NCBI RefSeq assembly: GCF_018343615.1
Contig: NZ_JAGYPI010000001.1
Span: 434,001 to 498,000, forward strand
Length of the DNA stretch: 64,000 nucleotides
Source of the DNA: Bacillus sp. FJAT-49736
GTDB taxonomy: Bacteria; Bacillota; Bacilli; Bacillales; Bacillaceae_C
Reading direction: 5' to 3'
Shown here piece after piece: positions 51,497 to 60,251 of this stretch. Made by a program: the position numbers and the translations under genes. The notes beneath the pieces were generated by a model. It was not told where the DNA came from. It made no database searches and saw only the letters and a program-made list of their open reading frames with translations. Each line of letters starts with the position of its first letter. The first letter of the stretch is position 1.

Positions 51497-52345
51497 ATGA
51501 AAAGGGTGATAGTAATAGATAAAAAGATACGTTTCTTTTTGGATAACCATACGGAAAATACAATAGTCAACAAGCTTCGCAATGCCGGTTGTGTTTTCGC
51601 AGAGGATGAAGCTCAATTACTAATTTCAGAGGCATATTCTTTAGAGGACCTTATAAGAAAAGTCGAGAAGCGGGTAGGTGGTCTGCCGCTGGAATATGTA
51701 ATTGGATGGGCACATTTTTGTGGACTTCGAATTGCAGTAGAACGAGGGGTTTTTGTTCCTAGACAGCGCACCGAATTTCTTGTTCGCCATGCAAAAGAGC
51801 TAGCTGGTTCAGGTGATGTCGTCGTTGACCTTTGTTGTGGTTCAGGGGCTATAGGGGCAGCACTTGCAGCAGCTCTAGATGATCTTTCTCTGTATTGTTC
51901 TGACATTGACCCAATTGCAATACGATGTGCAAGACGAAACATGGCGAGATTTGGGGGACAGGTTTTTGAAGGTGACTTATATAAGGCTTTGCCACAACCG
52001 ATTAAAGGCTATATAAATATTTTAGTTGCAAATGTACCCTATGTTCCTACTAAAGCAATAGACCTGCTTCCAACAGAGGCACGTCTTTATGAACCGAATT
52101 TAGCCTTGGACGGCGGGGATGATGGGCTGAATATACTAAGTAAGGTAGTAGAAGAAGCACCATTTTGGCTCGCACCGGGAGGACACTTATTGATTGAGAC
52201 GAGTGAAATGCAGGCAACACAAACTTTTGAAATCTTTGTTCATGCTGGCTTTGCCACTGAAGTAGTTAGAGACGCTGAACTGGATGCTACTGTAGTTATT
52301 GGAACTAATCCGCATTTTTATAGTATGATTCGAGGGCAAAGCTGA
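51497..52345 (+). CDS. HemK/PrmC-like N5-glutamine methyltransferase
   Basis: The 282-residue protein has VVDLCCGSGAIGAALAAAL (SAM-binding, motif I) and ILVANVPYVPTKAI, where the usual NPPY catalytic motif reads NVPY, plus GLPLEYVIGWAHFCGLRIAV, PrmC-like. It probably methylates a glutamine in a protein, but the changed motif is close to the release factor methyltransferase paralogue group, so the substrate is uncertain. GGGTGATAGTA lies just inside; ATG 51497 is the start. Confidence 0.8.
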   Translation: MKRVIVIDKKIRFFLDNHTENTIVNKLRNAGCVFAEDEAQLLISEAYSLEDLIRKVEKRVGGLPLEYVIGWAHFCGLRIAVERGVFVPRQRTEFLVRHAKELAGSGDVVVDLCCGSGAIGAALAAALDDLSLYCSDIDPIAIRCARRNMARFGGQVFEGDLYKALPQPIKGYINILVANVPYVPTKAIDLLPTEARLYEPNLALDGGDDGLNILSKVVEEAPFWLAPGGHLLIETSEMQATQTFEIFVHAGFATEVVRDAELDATVVIGTNPHFYSMIRGQS

Positions 52346-52486
52346 GTATTAGAGAGCAGAGGCTCTTTTTTTATCCAAATCGATTAAGTCCTAAAAAAAG
52401 GTGTATTTTTAAAAATAGCGGCTCCTCTGTCCTCCATAATTTCTCCGGCTAAAAAATGATTTAGTACCATCAAAAGGTGTAAAGAA

Positions 52487-52510
52487 AAAACCACTCAATG
52501 TGGTTTTTTA
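52487..52510. terminator. Bidirectional terminator overlapping the small gene stop
   Basis: AAAAAACCAC, TCAAT loop, GTGGTTTTTT. It overlaps the TAA of the small leftward gene. Confidence 0.8.
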
Positions 52511-52666
52511 ATCGCGCATTGCCCCTGCCTCACGGGAAGTCATCGCACCTTGTCCTTCATTTACATCCTTTTGAATCTCTTGTTTTACCTTCTGTGCATC
52601 AGTTCCTGAAAGTTCTGGCTTCATCATAGACCCTACATTCTGATTAGCTTGATTTTCCTGTTGCAT
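52508..52666 (-). CDS. Small protein (52 aa), Gln-rich, possibly sporulation-related
   Basis: ATG 52666 follows AGGAGAACTTGG and the frame reads MQQENQANQNVGSMMKPELS then GTDAQKVKQEIQKDVNEGQG AMTSREAGAMRD. The composition (Gln, Asn, Gly, Met, no Cys or Trp) and the ending resemble small Bacillus spore-associated proteins, but no family is recognised. The strong binding site and the terminator at its end make it a likely real gene. Confidence 0.6.
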   Translation of the reverse strand: MQQENQANQNVGSMMKPELSGTDAQKVKQEIQKDVNEGQGAMTSREAGAMRD

Positions 52667-52776
52667 CCAAGTTCTCCTCCAGTTTTTGTTTTACTCAGTT
52701 TTCTGGCATTTCTGAAGGAAAGAACTTAATATCTCGCCTTCTAAGAGTTATTATTTCACAAACATCGTCAAGGTAT

Positions 52777-53595
52777 TTATAGTAAACCTAATTCTTTTTT
52801 TATTACTTCTATATTTTTCTTGTGATATCCGCGGATACCATCAACAAATTCATATCGATGAATATATTGATCTAGTTTAATGTTTTCTTCAATGCCCAAA
52901 ACTACATTTCGAATTGTCCGTATATATTCCAAATCTCCCTTTTGTCTTCTAATGATTTCATCCATCTTTTTAGTCGGAGAACCATGACCAGGAATCAATA
53001 ATTGAACAGGGTGATGCTGTAAAATCCATTCTGCTTTTTCTAATGTCCTTTCATATTCCTTACTATCCTCAATAAAAGGAAATTCCACATCTGATAGATG
53101 ATCCCCAGCAATAAATACGCCTAAGCTATCGATTAAAGTAAAAAATCCGTCTGATGAATGTCCTTGTGCTTGATAGAAGGTAAGTTTTGTTTTGCCAATA
53201 GAAAGTGTTTGCCCATCCTCTTCTATCGCATAATCAATATTGGGATAATGGATACCATAATTTCGATGAAGATATAACTCATCATCAAACATTTTGATTT
53301 TGTTCAAAATGTTCGCCTTTTCAGGATGCTTTTTTGTTCCGACACTTCCAATTGTTTTAGCTTCAGGAAAAGCTCCATAGCCAAGCACATGATCGAAATG
53401 AGAATGAGTAAATAGCAAATATACAGGTCTGCCTTTTTGTCTTCTATCTACTTCTTGCTTTATCTGTTCTACCTCATTTGGAAGCCAAGCAGGATCTATC
53501 ACTAGCACTAAATCATCTGTTTCTATTACAGTGGAGTTCGTTAAAACCAGGGCACTCTGAAATACGGTAGTATGGGAATCTTCATAAATAATCAA
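52777..53595 (-). CDS. Metallo-beta-lactamase-fold hydrolase
   Basis: The 272-residue protein has the zinc motif THSHFDHVLGYG (HxHxDH), GQTLSIG...GHSSDGFFTLI (third His), FIAGDHLSD (Asp bridging) and LIPGHGSPTKK (last His). The MBL fold includes glyoxalase II-like and quorum-quenching enzymes; substrate is unknown. ATG 53595 follows GGAGAAGAACC on the minus strand. Confidence 0.88.
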   Translation of the reverse strand: MIIYEDSHTTVFQSALVLTNSTVIETDDLVLVIDPAWLPNEVEQIKQEVDRRQKGRPVYLLFTHSHFDHVLGYGAFPEAKTIGSVGTKKHPEKANILNKIKMFDDELYLHRNYGIHYPNIDYAIEEDGQTLSIGKTKLTFYQAQGHSSDGFFTLIDSLGVFIAGDHLSDVEFPFIEDSKEYERTLEKAEWILQHHPVQLLIPGHGSPTKKMDEIIRRQKGDLEYIRTIRNVVLGIEENIKLDQYIHRYEFVDGIRGYHKKNIEVIKKELGLL

Positions 53596-53652
53596 GGTTC
53601 TTCTCCTTTTGTATTACATATTTTTTTATTGTCCCTTTTCATTTTCTCTAGA

Positions 53653-53797
53653 CTTAAATGATAATGCAAAATCAAGGATTGGAGAAGCTGGAGCTATCAA
53701 TGAACTACTTCCAATGGTAATAGATCTTAACGAAACAGCTTTAGCAAGAAACAGGAAAACAGTAACCATATTCATGATGATGAAATTGCATTTTTAA
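53653..53797 (+). pseudogene. Possible remnant of an Armadillo-repeat-like protein
   Basis: The frame contains NDNAKSRIGEAGAINELLPM VIDLNETALARNRK, which resembles an Armadillo repeat (the NxxRIxEAGAIxxLLxLL pattern). No start codon or binding site is convincing and the frame stops at 53797. It may be a relic or a chance similarity. Confidence 0.25.
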
Positions 53798-53936
53798 CTA
53801 AACAAGAATTCACCAGCTGAAGATGTAAGGAAACGGTTCTTTAGAAAATTTTCATCCTCAATAAAAAGGTTAAGAAATGAGATGAATTTGTAATTTTAAT
53901 CATTTCTAATCTGGGGGCAATTTAAGACATAGAAGC

Positions 53937-53970
53937 ACAGCCAAGATACCAAGTGGCTGTGCAGCTTTTG
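53937..53970. terminator. Hairpin between remnant and DinB gene
   Basis: GCACAGCCA / TGGCTGTGC stem around AGATACCAAG, then AGCTTTT. Confidence 0.6.
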
Positions 53971-54012
53971 CGAAAACCTTTTTAATTAGCATTGAGCAGA
54001 TTTAGTTATCCT

Positions 54013-54507
54013 TTATTCTTGCCAGTTTCTTTCTTGTTTTCGTATATATACAATCTGACCAATATGGTAGGCGTTATGTGTGCATAAATTTGAAACAGCC
54101 CCCCACCATGGACATTCTCCAGGGTAATTTGCAATTACCTCATCTAATTTACTTTCGGGTGATTCCTTTAGTGCCTTTAGCCAATCCGTGTAAACTGAAT
54201 CCAGTTTACTTACGACATTATTCCATTGTTTTTCAGTAATTGTTTGATTGGGACCCTCAAATGTTAAAGAATTATTTGCAGTACTTTCGAATGATTCTTT
54301 ATCCATAAATCGTTTTAACCATTTTTCGTTCCAAAATGTGAGATGTGTAACTATTTTCCATATTGAATGACTTGATTCATGCTTTTGCCAGGTTGCTTCG
54401 TACGCTGTAAGTCCTTCAATTGAATCTTGAAATGTTGGAAACCAGCTTAAGTCATTTTTGCATGCGGCTAATTGATCCATTAACAAATCTTTCTTAGTAG
54501 CGCCCAT
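54013..54507 (-). CDS. DinB-family protein
   Basis: The 164-residue protein fits the DinB/YfiT helical fold: HESSHSIWKIVTHLTFWNEK (first metal His) and CTHNAYHIGQIVYIRKQERN (HxxxH metal motif). Family members are metal-dependent proteins related to bacillithiol transferases. GGAGGAATTTA precedes the ATG on the minus strand. Substrate unknown; another DinB gene is at 57704. Confidence 0.85.
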   Translation of the reverse strand: MGATKKDLLMDQLAACKNDLSWFPTFQDSIEGLTAYEATWQKHESSHSIWKIVTHLTFWNEKWLKRFMDKESFESTANNSLTFEGPNQTITEKQWNNVVSKLDSVYTDWLKALKESPESKLDEVIANYPGECPWWGAVSNLCTHNAYHIGQIVYIRKQERNWQE

Positions 54508-54799
54508 TAAATTCCTCCATTTTTAACAAGATTTATGACGGTTTTGGAATGTCCCGCTTTGAAAAACTTCTTCTTGTATTATTTTTTATCATAGTTATCA
54601 TCCCCCTTTAGTTTATTGAGAAGAGAATAGATTCCCACTTTTATTTTACTATAAAATTCTGATAAATGAATAAAATTACAGAATAGGAACTTATGTTTAT
54701 GTAATGGAAAAAACACTTACATGTTTAAACTCATAAGTGTTTTATTGTTTATTATCATTATTTTTCATTTTATTACCTACATAGAAGCCATATTTATTT

Positions 54800-55690
54800 T
54801 TAAAGGTTATTTAAATCATTCACTAATTCTAATGCTGCCTCATTTCTATATTTGTATATAAAACTGTCTAGATCTTTTTTAAAAGAGATTTCAAGCAGCC
54901 CTGCTGAACGAAGTATAAGTAGATGATGGTGAATATTCCCTTTCGTCATATTCATGTAATCAACGATTTGCGGAAACGACTTGCTCGTATCTTTAAGATA
55001 GTCGAGTATTCTTAGTCTCGTTTCATCGGATAAGGCTTTTGTTTTAATGATAATATCCTCATATTTATTGTCCGGTGAACAAGGAAATGTAATAACAATG
55101 CGTTTGTTAAATATATCTATTAAAGATATTGGTCTCATATGCCATGAAGGAAATAACAGAACCTCTTCCCTTATAATTTCTTCTATCTGAAAGCCTCGGC
55201 TTATTTTACATATTTCACGAATAGGGTTGGTCTGCAAACTGTGCTGATTCAGCTTCTCTACATTTTGTTTTAAAATGGGGTCAATTTCTCTTTCCAAATT
55301 CTTATAATATTCCTCATACCACATACTCAATAATTCGGTATATTCTTCCTTCCTCGCATTTAAATCATGTGGTAGGTCATGGTTATTTTTAGCGTATGGG
55401 ATTAACATTTCATATAGCTCGCCAGCTGATAAATTGGACACCCACTGAATATAATCCGAGAAAGCTCCTTTATTTGAAAATTTATCAATTAAATGAACCG
55501 AAAAATCCTCGAATGATAAATCATTTAAAGACATGATTCTGGAATGCAGTTTTTCAGATATAGTGTATCTTGTTTCTTTATACCAATTTTTTGTTATTCC
55601 AAGATATTTAAGATGAGTTTGCCGTTTATAGAGTGAAAAACTCAATAGTATTTCGTATATAGGTGAAGCAATAGTTCGAATTTTTGTCAT
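54800..55690 (-). CDS. ArsR-type HTH regulator with DUF5937-like domain
   Basis: The 296-residue protein has a long N-terminal domain (IRTIASPIYEILLSFSLYKR) and a C-terminal winged-helix part (about 205-275): ALSDETRLRILDYLKDTSKS FPQIVDYMNMTKGNIHHHLL, which is the ArsR pattern. ATG 55690 follows AAAGGAGTTCATTAAAT; a TTG/ATG-containing extension to 55750 is less likely. It diverges from the M3 oligoendopeptidase gene at 55824, 133 bases away, and is the obvious candidate to regulate it. Confidence 0.82.
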   Translation of the reverse strand: MTKIRTIASPIYEILLSFSLYKRQTHLKYLGITKNWYKETRYTISEKLHSRIMSLNDLSFEDFSVHLIDKFSNKGAFSDYIQWVSNLSAGELYEMLIPYAKNNHDLPHDLNARKEEYTELLSMWYEEYYKNLEREIDPILKQNVEKLNQHSLQTNPIREICKISRGFQIEEIIREEVLLFPSWHMRPISLIDIFNKRIVITFPCSPDNKYEDIIIKTKALSDETRLRILDYLKDTSKSFPQIVDYMNMTKGNIHHHLLILRSAGLLEISFKKDLDSFIYKYRNEAALELVNDLNNL

Positions 55691-55823
55691 ATTTAATGAA
55701 CTCCTTTCAAATTTTATTATAACAAATATTGAATTCGATTCTTTGTTCAACTACTATTGAACTAAATAAAATATTGGAAAATTTCTTTACATAATAGGTT
55801 TTAAAAAGAGGGGAGCGGCAAAA

Positions 55824-57521
55824 ATGGAAATGAAAATGGAGATGAAGTATGCTAGGCCAAATATGGAAGATTTTAAACAAAAGTTTGATCGATTATTAAA
55901 GCGATTCCATCAAGCGAGCACATTTGAAGAGCAAAATAATCTGTTTTTAATGCTAAATCAACTGCGAAATGAGTTTGAAGCGATGGAGCAGTTAGCGTAT
56001 TTGCGACATATGATTAATTTAAATGATGAAGAATATAAAGAAGAACAAGCCTTTTTTGACCAAATAACCCCTATCTACCAAGCTTTTGTGACCAAGTATT
56101 ATCATGCTATCCTTAACGCCTCTTTTAGAGAACAATTAGAAAATCGCTGGGGTACACAAATCTTTAAGCTGGCAGAATTAAAGGTTAAAATTTACACTGA
56201 CGAAGTATCGAAAGAACTTCAACTAGAAAAACAACTTATTGGCAGCTATTTTTCTTTGTTAGCAAAAGCAGAAGCGGAATTTAACAGTGAGAAAATGACT
56301 CCTGTTCAATTAAGTCGCTTTACTATTTCAGAAGATAGAGGCGTGCGAAAAAAAGCTTATGAATCTATTTTTTCGTATTATGCTGATCATGAAGAGGAAT
56401 TTGATGACATTCTTGACGAGCTTATTAAAGTCAGAACAAAGATTGCAAGAAAACTAGGGTATAAGTCGTTTACTCAACTTGGTTATGACAGATTGGGACG
56501 TTCTAATTATTCTCCTGAAGATGTCAAGGTCTACCGAAACCAAGTGAAACAATACGGGGTTCCTTTCATTTCGAAGCTTCGTGAAAAACAAAGGGTAAGA
56601 ATCGGAGTGGAAAAACTGAAGTTTTATGATGAACGAGTGTATTTCAAAACAGGTGCTCCTAAGCTATTAGGGGATACGGATCAAGTGATAAAGAAGGCAT
56701 TACAAATGTTTTCGGAGCTATCTTCGGAAACAAAGGAATTCTTTGACTACATGGTTTCCAGCGGGAATATGGATCTTATCAGCAAAAAGGGTAAAAGGGG
56801 TGGTGCATTTGCCACTTTTATAGGGACGGAAAAAGCACCATTTATTTTTGCAAACTTAGTTGGAACAGCAAATGATGCGAGAGTTCTAGCACATGAAGCT
56901 GGTCATGCATTTCAATTTTACATGAGTAGGAATACACCAATTCCTGAATACATTTCTCCAACCTATGATGCAGCAGAAATTCATTCATTTACGATGGAGC
57001 GCCTGGTTTGGCCATGGATGGAATTGTTTTTTGGTGAGGACGCAGAAAAGTATAGATTTAGTCATTTAATAGAAGCATTTATCCTTATGCCTTGGGCGAA
57101 TGCGATTGATGAATTTCAGCATTATCTTTACGATAATCCTTCTGCAACGAAAGAGGAAAGGAAAGTAAAATGGAGAGAAATGGAACGAATCTATATGCCT
57201 GAAAAGGATTACGATGGAAATGAATTTTTAGAGGGTGGAGGAAGCTTCTATCAAATTAGCCATTTGTTCGAAACACCGTTTTATTTCATTGATTATGATT
57301 TGGCACATAATTGTGCGGTACAGTTATGGATTCGATACAATGAAAACCGTGTAGAAGGTTGGAATGATTTTTTAAAGATTTGTCAGGTGGGAGGCAGTGA
57401 ATCACTTGTCGAGATTGTTAACCGAGCTCGGCTGCTGTCTCCATTTGAAGAAGGAAGCTTACATTATATTATCGATTATGTGGATCGATGGGTAACACAG
57501 TTTGATGACCAAAAGTTTTAA
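55824..57521 (+). CDS. M3-family oligoendopeptidase
   Basis: The 565-residue protein has the HExxH zinc motif in VLAHEAGHAFQFYMSR (about residues 357-362), the upstream GKRGGAFATFIGTEKAPFIF and the downstream DAAEIHSFTMERL that gives the third ligand. This is the oligoendopeptidase F/M3B-like layout and degrades short peptides in the cytoplasm. GGGGAGCGGCAAAA precedes the ATG. An ArsR-type regulator lies divergent upstream. Confidence 0.88.
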   Translation: MEMKMEMKYARPNMEDFKQKFDRLLKRFHQASTFEEQNNLFLMLNQLRNEFEAMEQLAYLRHMINLNDEEYKEEQAFFDQITPIYQAFVTKYYHAILNASFREQLENRWGTQIFKLAELKVKIYTDEVSKELQLEKQLIGSYFSLLAKAEAEFNSEKMTPVQLSRFTISEDRGVRKKAYESIFSYYADHEEEFDDILDELIKVRTKIARKLGYKSFTQLGYDRLGRSNYSPEDVKVYRNQVKQYGVPFISKLREKQRVRIGVEKLKFYDERVYFKTGAPKLLGDTDQVIKKALQMFSELSSETKEFFDYMVSSGNMDLISKKGKRGGAFATFIGTEKAPFIFANLVGTANDARVLAHEAGHAFQFYMSRNTPIPEYISPTYDAAEIHSFTMERLVWPWMELFFGEDAEKYRFSHLIEAFILMPWANAIDEFQHYLYDNPSATKEERKVKWREMERIYMPEKDYDGNEFLEGGGSFYQISHLFETPFYFIDYDLAHNCAVQLWIRYNENRVEGWNDFLKICQVGGSESLVEIVNRARLLSPFEEGSLHYIIDYVDRWVTQFDDQKF

Positions 57522-57595
57522 TTGATTTGTTAAACTACCAGGTTAGAAGGTATTGAGATAAGTTTGGTTGGTAAAGTTACATTTGATTCATTTAG

Positions 57596-57624
57596 AAAAG
57601 CTTGATTCATTCAGGCTTTTTTTC
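57596..57624 (+). terminator. Terminator after the oligoendopeptidase
   Basis: AAAAGCTTGA / TCAGGCTTTTTT, a short stem with a strong T-run. Confidence 0.55.
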
Positions 57625-57703
57625 TTTTGGGTGAAAAAGAGGAATTTAATCGCTAGGAAACTAATATTAGTATAGGATTCTAAAAAAATTGGGAGACTTT
57701 ATC

Positions 57704-58165
57704 ATGAGAGAATTCTTTGAGTATAATTGGCAGATAAGAGACGAATGGTTTGACTGGTGCAAGCAGCTAACAGCAGAGGAGTTAAATAAAAAACGAATTG
57801 GCGGTGTAGAAAGTATTTTATACACCCTTTTTCACATTACCGAAGTAGAATATAGCTGGGTTCGAGGGATACAAGGAAAAGAAGATATAGTATTTCATTT
57901 CTGTGATTATGATACTCTCGAGAGGGTAAAAATGCTATCAGATGAACTAAGAAAGGAAACTATTGATTTTTTTAAAACAAGCTTCAATCTTTTAAACGAT
58001 GAATTGGTGAGTGTGGCTTGGGATAAAGAAAAGTACACTGCGGATGAGATTTTGCATCATATCATTGCACATGAAATCCATCATATTGGACAACTTTCTA
58101 TTTGGTCAAGGGAATTAAAATTGGAGCCTGTTCCATCCAATTTTATTGGAAGAAGGCTTCAATAG
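57704..58165 (+). CDS. DinB-family protein
   Basis: The 153-residue protein has YTLFHITEVEYSWVRGIQGK and ILHHIIAHEIHHIGQLSIWS, the HxxxH metal-binding site of the DinB fold. ATG 57704 follows GGGAGACTTTATC; TTG 57689 is less likely. Function unknown beyond the fold; it is a diverged relative of the gene at 54013. Confidence 0.85.
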   Translation: MREFFEYNWQIRDEWFDWCKQLTAEELNKKRIGGVESILYTLFHITEVEYSWVRGIQGKEDIVFHFCDYDTLERVKMLSDELRKETIDFFKTSFNLLNDELVSVAWDKEKYTADEILHHIIAHEIHHIGQLSIWSRELKLEPVPSNFIGRRLQ

Positions 58166-58350
58166 CTTGAAAGTATGTGAGTAGAATGTAAATAATAAAA
58201 TAGGTATTTTGTCATAAATGCTTGATAGAAGACAGGCATTCAATATATTATTATGTTATTGAAAGAATTTTTTGCTAATTTTGAGATTAATAGGTTTGAT
58301 TTACACAAGTTGTATTTGCAGCCCCTAACTTGATTGAAAGGATGATTCCA

Positions 58351-58863
58351 ATGAGAAAAAGTATATTAGTTTTCCTCTCTATATTTATTATTCTGAGTAT
58401 GATAGGTTGTTCTAAACATGAGAGTGTCGAAAAGAAAACCTCAAGTTCTGAAAAAGTAGAAAATGATACTGCTCAAAATAAACCAAAGAAAAAGAGCAAG
58501 TACCCTTTTCCTGCGGATATTAAACAAAAAGGTACTGTAGATTTAGAAGTTATTAATACTGTTGATGGGGCTGTAATTGGAAAGGTTCCAATCTTTAATA
58601 TTTTAAAAACTACTAAGGAAAAGCCAATTACCTTAGATTACTACGATTTCGACGCTACGAATCTAACCTTTATTTATGTGGATGGAGTGTTTGTTTCAAC
58701 AGAGTCTTTTGGAAAAGAGGGAAAAACCCCGATTACTATTAAAGATGATGATTTAACACCGGGAACTCATACGGTTACTGCCGTCCAGTTTGCAGGCTTG
58801 GATCCGAATGGCGAAGTAGAGGCTTTGGCACAAGCAAAGTATAAAATAAAGGTAGGCAACTAA
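58351..58863 (+). CDS. Lipoprotein of unknown function
   Basis: The 170-residue protein has a lipoprotein signal with the lipobox LSMIGC (Cys20) after a hydrophobic stretch (MRKSILVFLSIFIILSMIGC). After it come a Lys/Ser/Glu linker and a compact beta-rich domain (about 65-170). It should be anchored on the outer face of the membrane. ATG 58351 follows GAAAGGATGATTCCA. No function assigned. Confidence 0.8.
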   Translation: MRKSILVFLSIFIILSMIGCSKHESVEKKTSSSEKVENDTAQNKPKKKSKYPFPADIKQKGTVDLEVINTVDGAVIGKVPIFNILKTTKEKPITLDYYDFDATNLTFIYVDGVFVSTESFGKEGKTPITIKDDDLTPGTHTVTAVQFAGLDPNGEVEALAQAKYKIKVGN

Positions 58864-59010
58864 ACAATATTTCTCTATTTTTCAGTCATGTAATTTTCTT
58901 CGATTATTGAAGAATACATATTCTGAACCAGGCTTGAAAATAAAATATTGCCAAAATTCATATCTCAATGGTATTCTTATAACGAATGAAATGTGGAGGA
59001 GGGTATCGTT

Positions 59011-59115
59011 ATGAAAAAAAGATCAATGAAATCTTTATCTAAAGGCGTAGGATACTCAACTTCTGTTTTTTTTGCAAATGCTAATCACGGGAGAGGTCTG
59101 TCTAATTTAAGATAA
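59011..59115 (+). CDS. Small peptide gene (34 aa) followed by two hairpins
   Basis: ATG 59011 lies 7 bases after TGGAGGAGGG, and the frame reads MKKRSMKSLSKGVGYSTSVF then FANANHGRGLSNLR. It is basic, with Gly, Ser and Asn, and a Ser/Asn-rich end. The peptide has no match I recognise. The binding site is one of the strongest in the window, and the gene stands alone before two matched hairpins. It could be a secreted signal or antimicrobial peptide precursor, but nothing in the sequence shows this. Confidence 0.6.
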   Translation: MKKRSMKSLSKGVGYSTSVFFANANHGRGLSNLR

Positions 59116-59170
59116 AAATGACTGAACACCTTTGATTAGAAATTCTAATTAGGTAGTGGGATAAACAAAA

Positions 59171-59190
59171 CCACAGGTCGTTTCCTGTGG
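59171..59190 (+). promoter_or_regulatory. Hairpin 1 of a matched pair
   Basis: CCACAGG / CCTGTGG around TCGTTT. Its arms can also pair with the arms of hairpin 2, so the two are potentially alternative structures. Confidence 0.45.
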
Positions 59191-59214
59191 GGCGTTATAA
59201 TATTGAATTACTTA

Positions 59215-59246
59215 AGCCACAGGAATGAGTTCCTGTGGCTTTTTAC
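59215..59246 (+). terminator. Hairpin 2: terminator upstream of the GNAT gene
   Basis: AGCCACAGGAA / TTCCTGTGGCT is a perfect 11-bp stem around TGAG, followed by TTTTTAC. It shares CCACAGG/CCTGTGG with hairpin 1. Confidence 0.75.
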
Positions 59247-59267
59247 ATTTTTAAAGGAGGATGACAA

Positions 59268-59807
59268 ATGGAGAAAAAACGAGGTATTTATATTAAGTTA
59301 TTAGAGGTTTCAGATGCAGAGGAAATGGTTAAATTAGAAAATCAAAATCGAGATTTCTTTCAGCTGTATACTCCCTTAAGGGATGAACGTTTCTACACAA
59401 TTGAAGGGCAGGTGGAGAGAATACAAAAATACATTTCACAGGCAAATCAGGATAGTTGTTTTTCCTTTGGAATCTTCTTATCGGAAAATAATCATTTAAT
59501 TGGAAATGTGACGCTTTCTGAAATAGCAAGAGGGAACTACCAGAGCTGTTGGATTGGTTACTATTTGGACAAAAAGCATAACGGTAAAGGATATATGACA
59601 GAGTCTGTTAAGCTCGCCGTACAATTTGGATTTAATGAATTGAAGTTACATAGAATTGAAGCAGGGGTGATGCCACATAATAAAGGATCTATTAAGGTTT
59701 TGGAAAAGGCAGGCTTCCATAGGGAGGGAATTGCAAAGGAAAATGTTAAAATTAACGGCAAATGGGAGGACCACCTAACCCTTGCCATTGTAAATAATAG
59801 AAATTAA
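59268..59807 (+). CDS. GNAT acetyltransferase, RimJ/RimL-like
   Basis: The 179-residue protein has CWIGYYLDKKHNGKGYMTES (acetyl-CoA site Q/KxxGxG variant) and VMPHNKGSIKVLEKAGFHRE GIAKENVKINGKWEDH, RimJ/RimL type. AAAGGAGGATGACAA precedes the ATG. It begins just after the strong terminator, so its own promoter or read-through decides its expression. Confidence 0.86.
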   Translation: MEKKRGIYIKLLEVSDAEEMVKLENQNRDFFQLYTPLRDERFYTIEGQVERIQKYISQANQDSCFSFGIFLSENNHLIGNVTLSEIARGNYQSCWIGYYLDKKHNGKGYMTESVKLAVQFGFNELKLHRIEAGVMPHNKGSIKVLEKAGFHREGIAKENVKINGKWEDHLTLAIVNNRN

Positions 59808-59917
59808 ATACCAATCATCTTTGTATGGAGAATTAGACTGTAGAAAAAAGTGGGAATGCTATCTCCATTTTAATCAAGAAGTAAATGGTTAAAAGGTTTA
59901 GATGTATGTACAAAAAT

Positions 59918-59955
59918 GAAGCATCATTTGGTTATATCCCAAACGATGCTTTATT
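59918..59955. terminator. Hairpin over the stop of the small leftward frame
   Basis: AAGCATC-TTTGG / CCAAA-GATGCTT stem with a short loop and ATTTG after it on the plus strand. Confidence 0.5.
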
Positions 59956-60045
59956 TGTATTACATTTCACATAAACATCGAAGTATTCTTTTGATGAAGG
60001 TCCAAGGGCAATTAATGGATCCTCAAAATGAATAATAGGATCCAT
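59932..60045 (-). CDS. Possible 37-residue protein
   Basis: ATG 60045 follows AAAGGATGAAAGG, and the frame reads MDPIIHFEDPLIALGPSSKE then YFDVYVKCNTNKASFGI. It sits in a 444-bp gap between two rightward genes. The binding site is fair and the sequence looks protein-like, but there is no family match, so it remains tentative. Confidence 0.4.
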   Translation of the reverse strand: MDPIIHFEDPLIALGPSSKEYFDVYVKCNTNKASFGI

Positions 60046-60251
60046 CCTTTCATCCTTTCTTTTTGAATAAAAGCTTAATAACGTCATTATACATATCCGC
60101 TAAGGAGGGAAAAGGTTGTAGTCCAAAACTTAGAGGCAGTTTTTTCTTCTTTGTTTAGTAGTAATTTAGAGAATAATATTGTCTTTTTTGAATTAATAGA
60201 GTAGTTTTATATTACTCTATAGTGTGAATATTGGAAAGGTGATAGAGGAAT

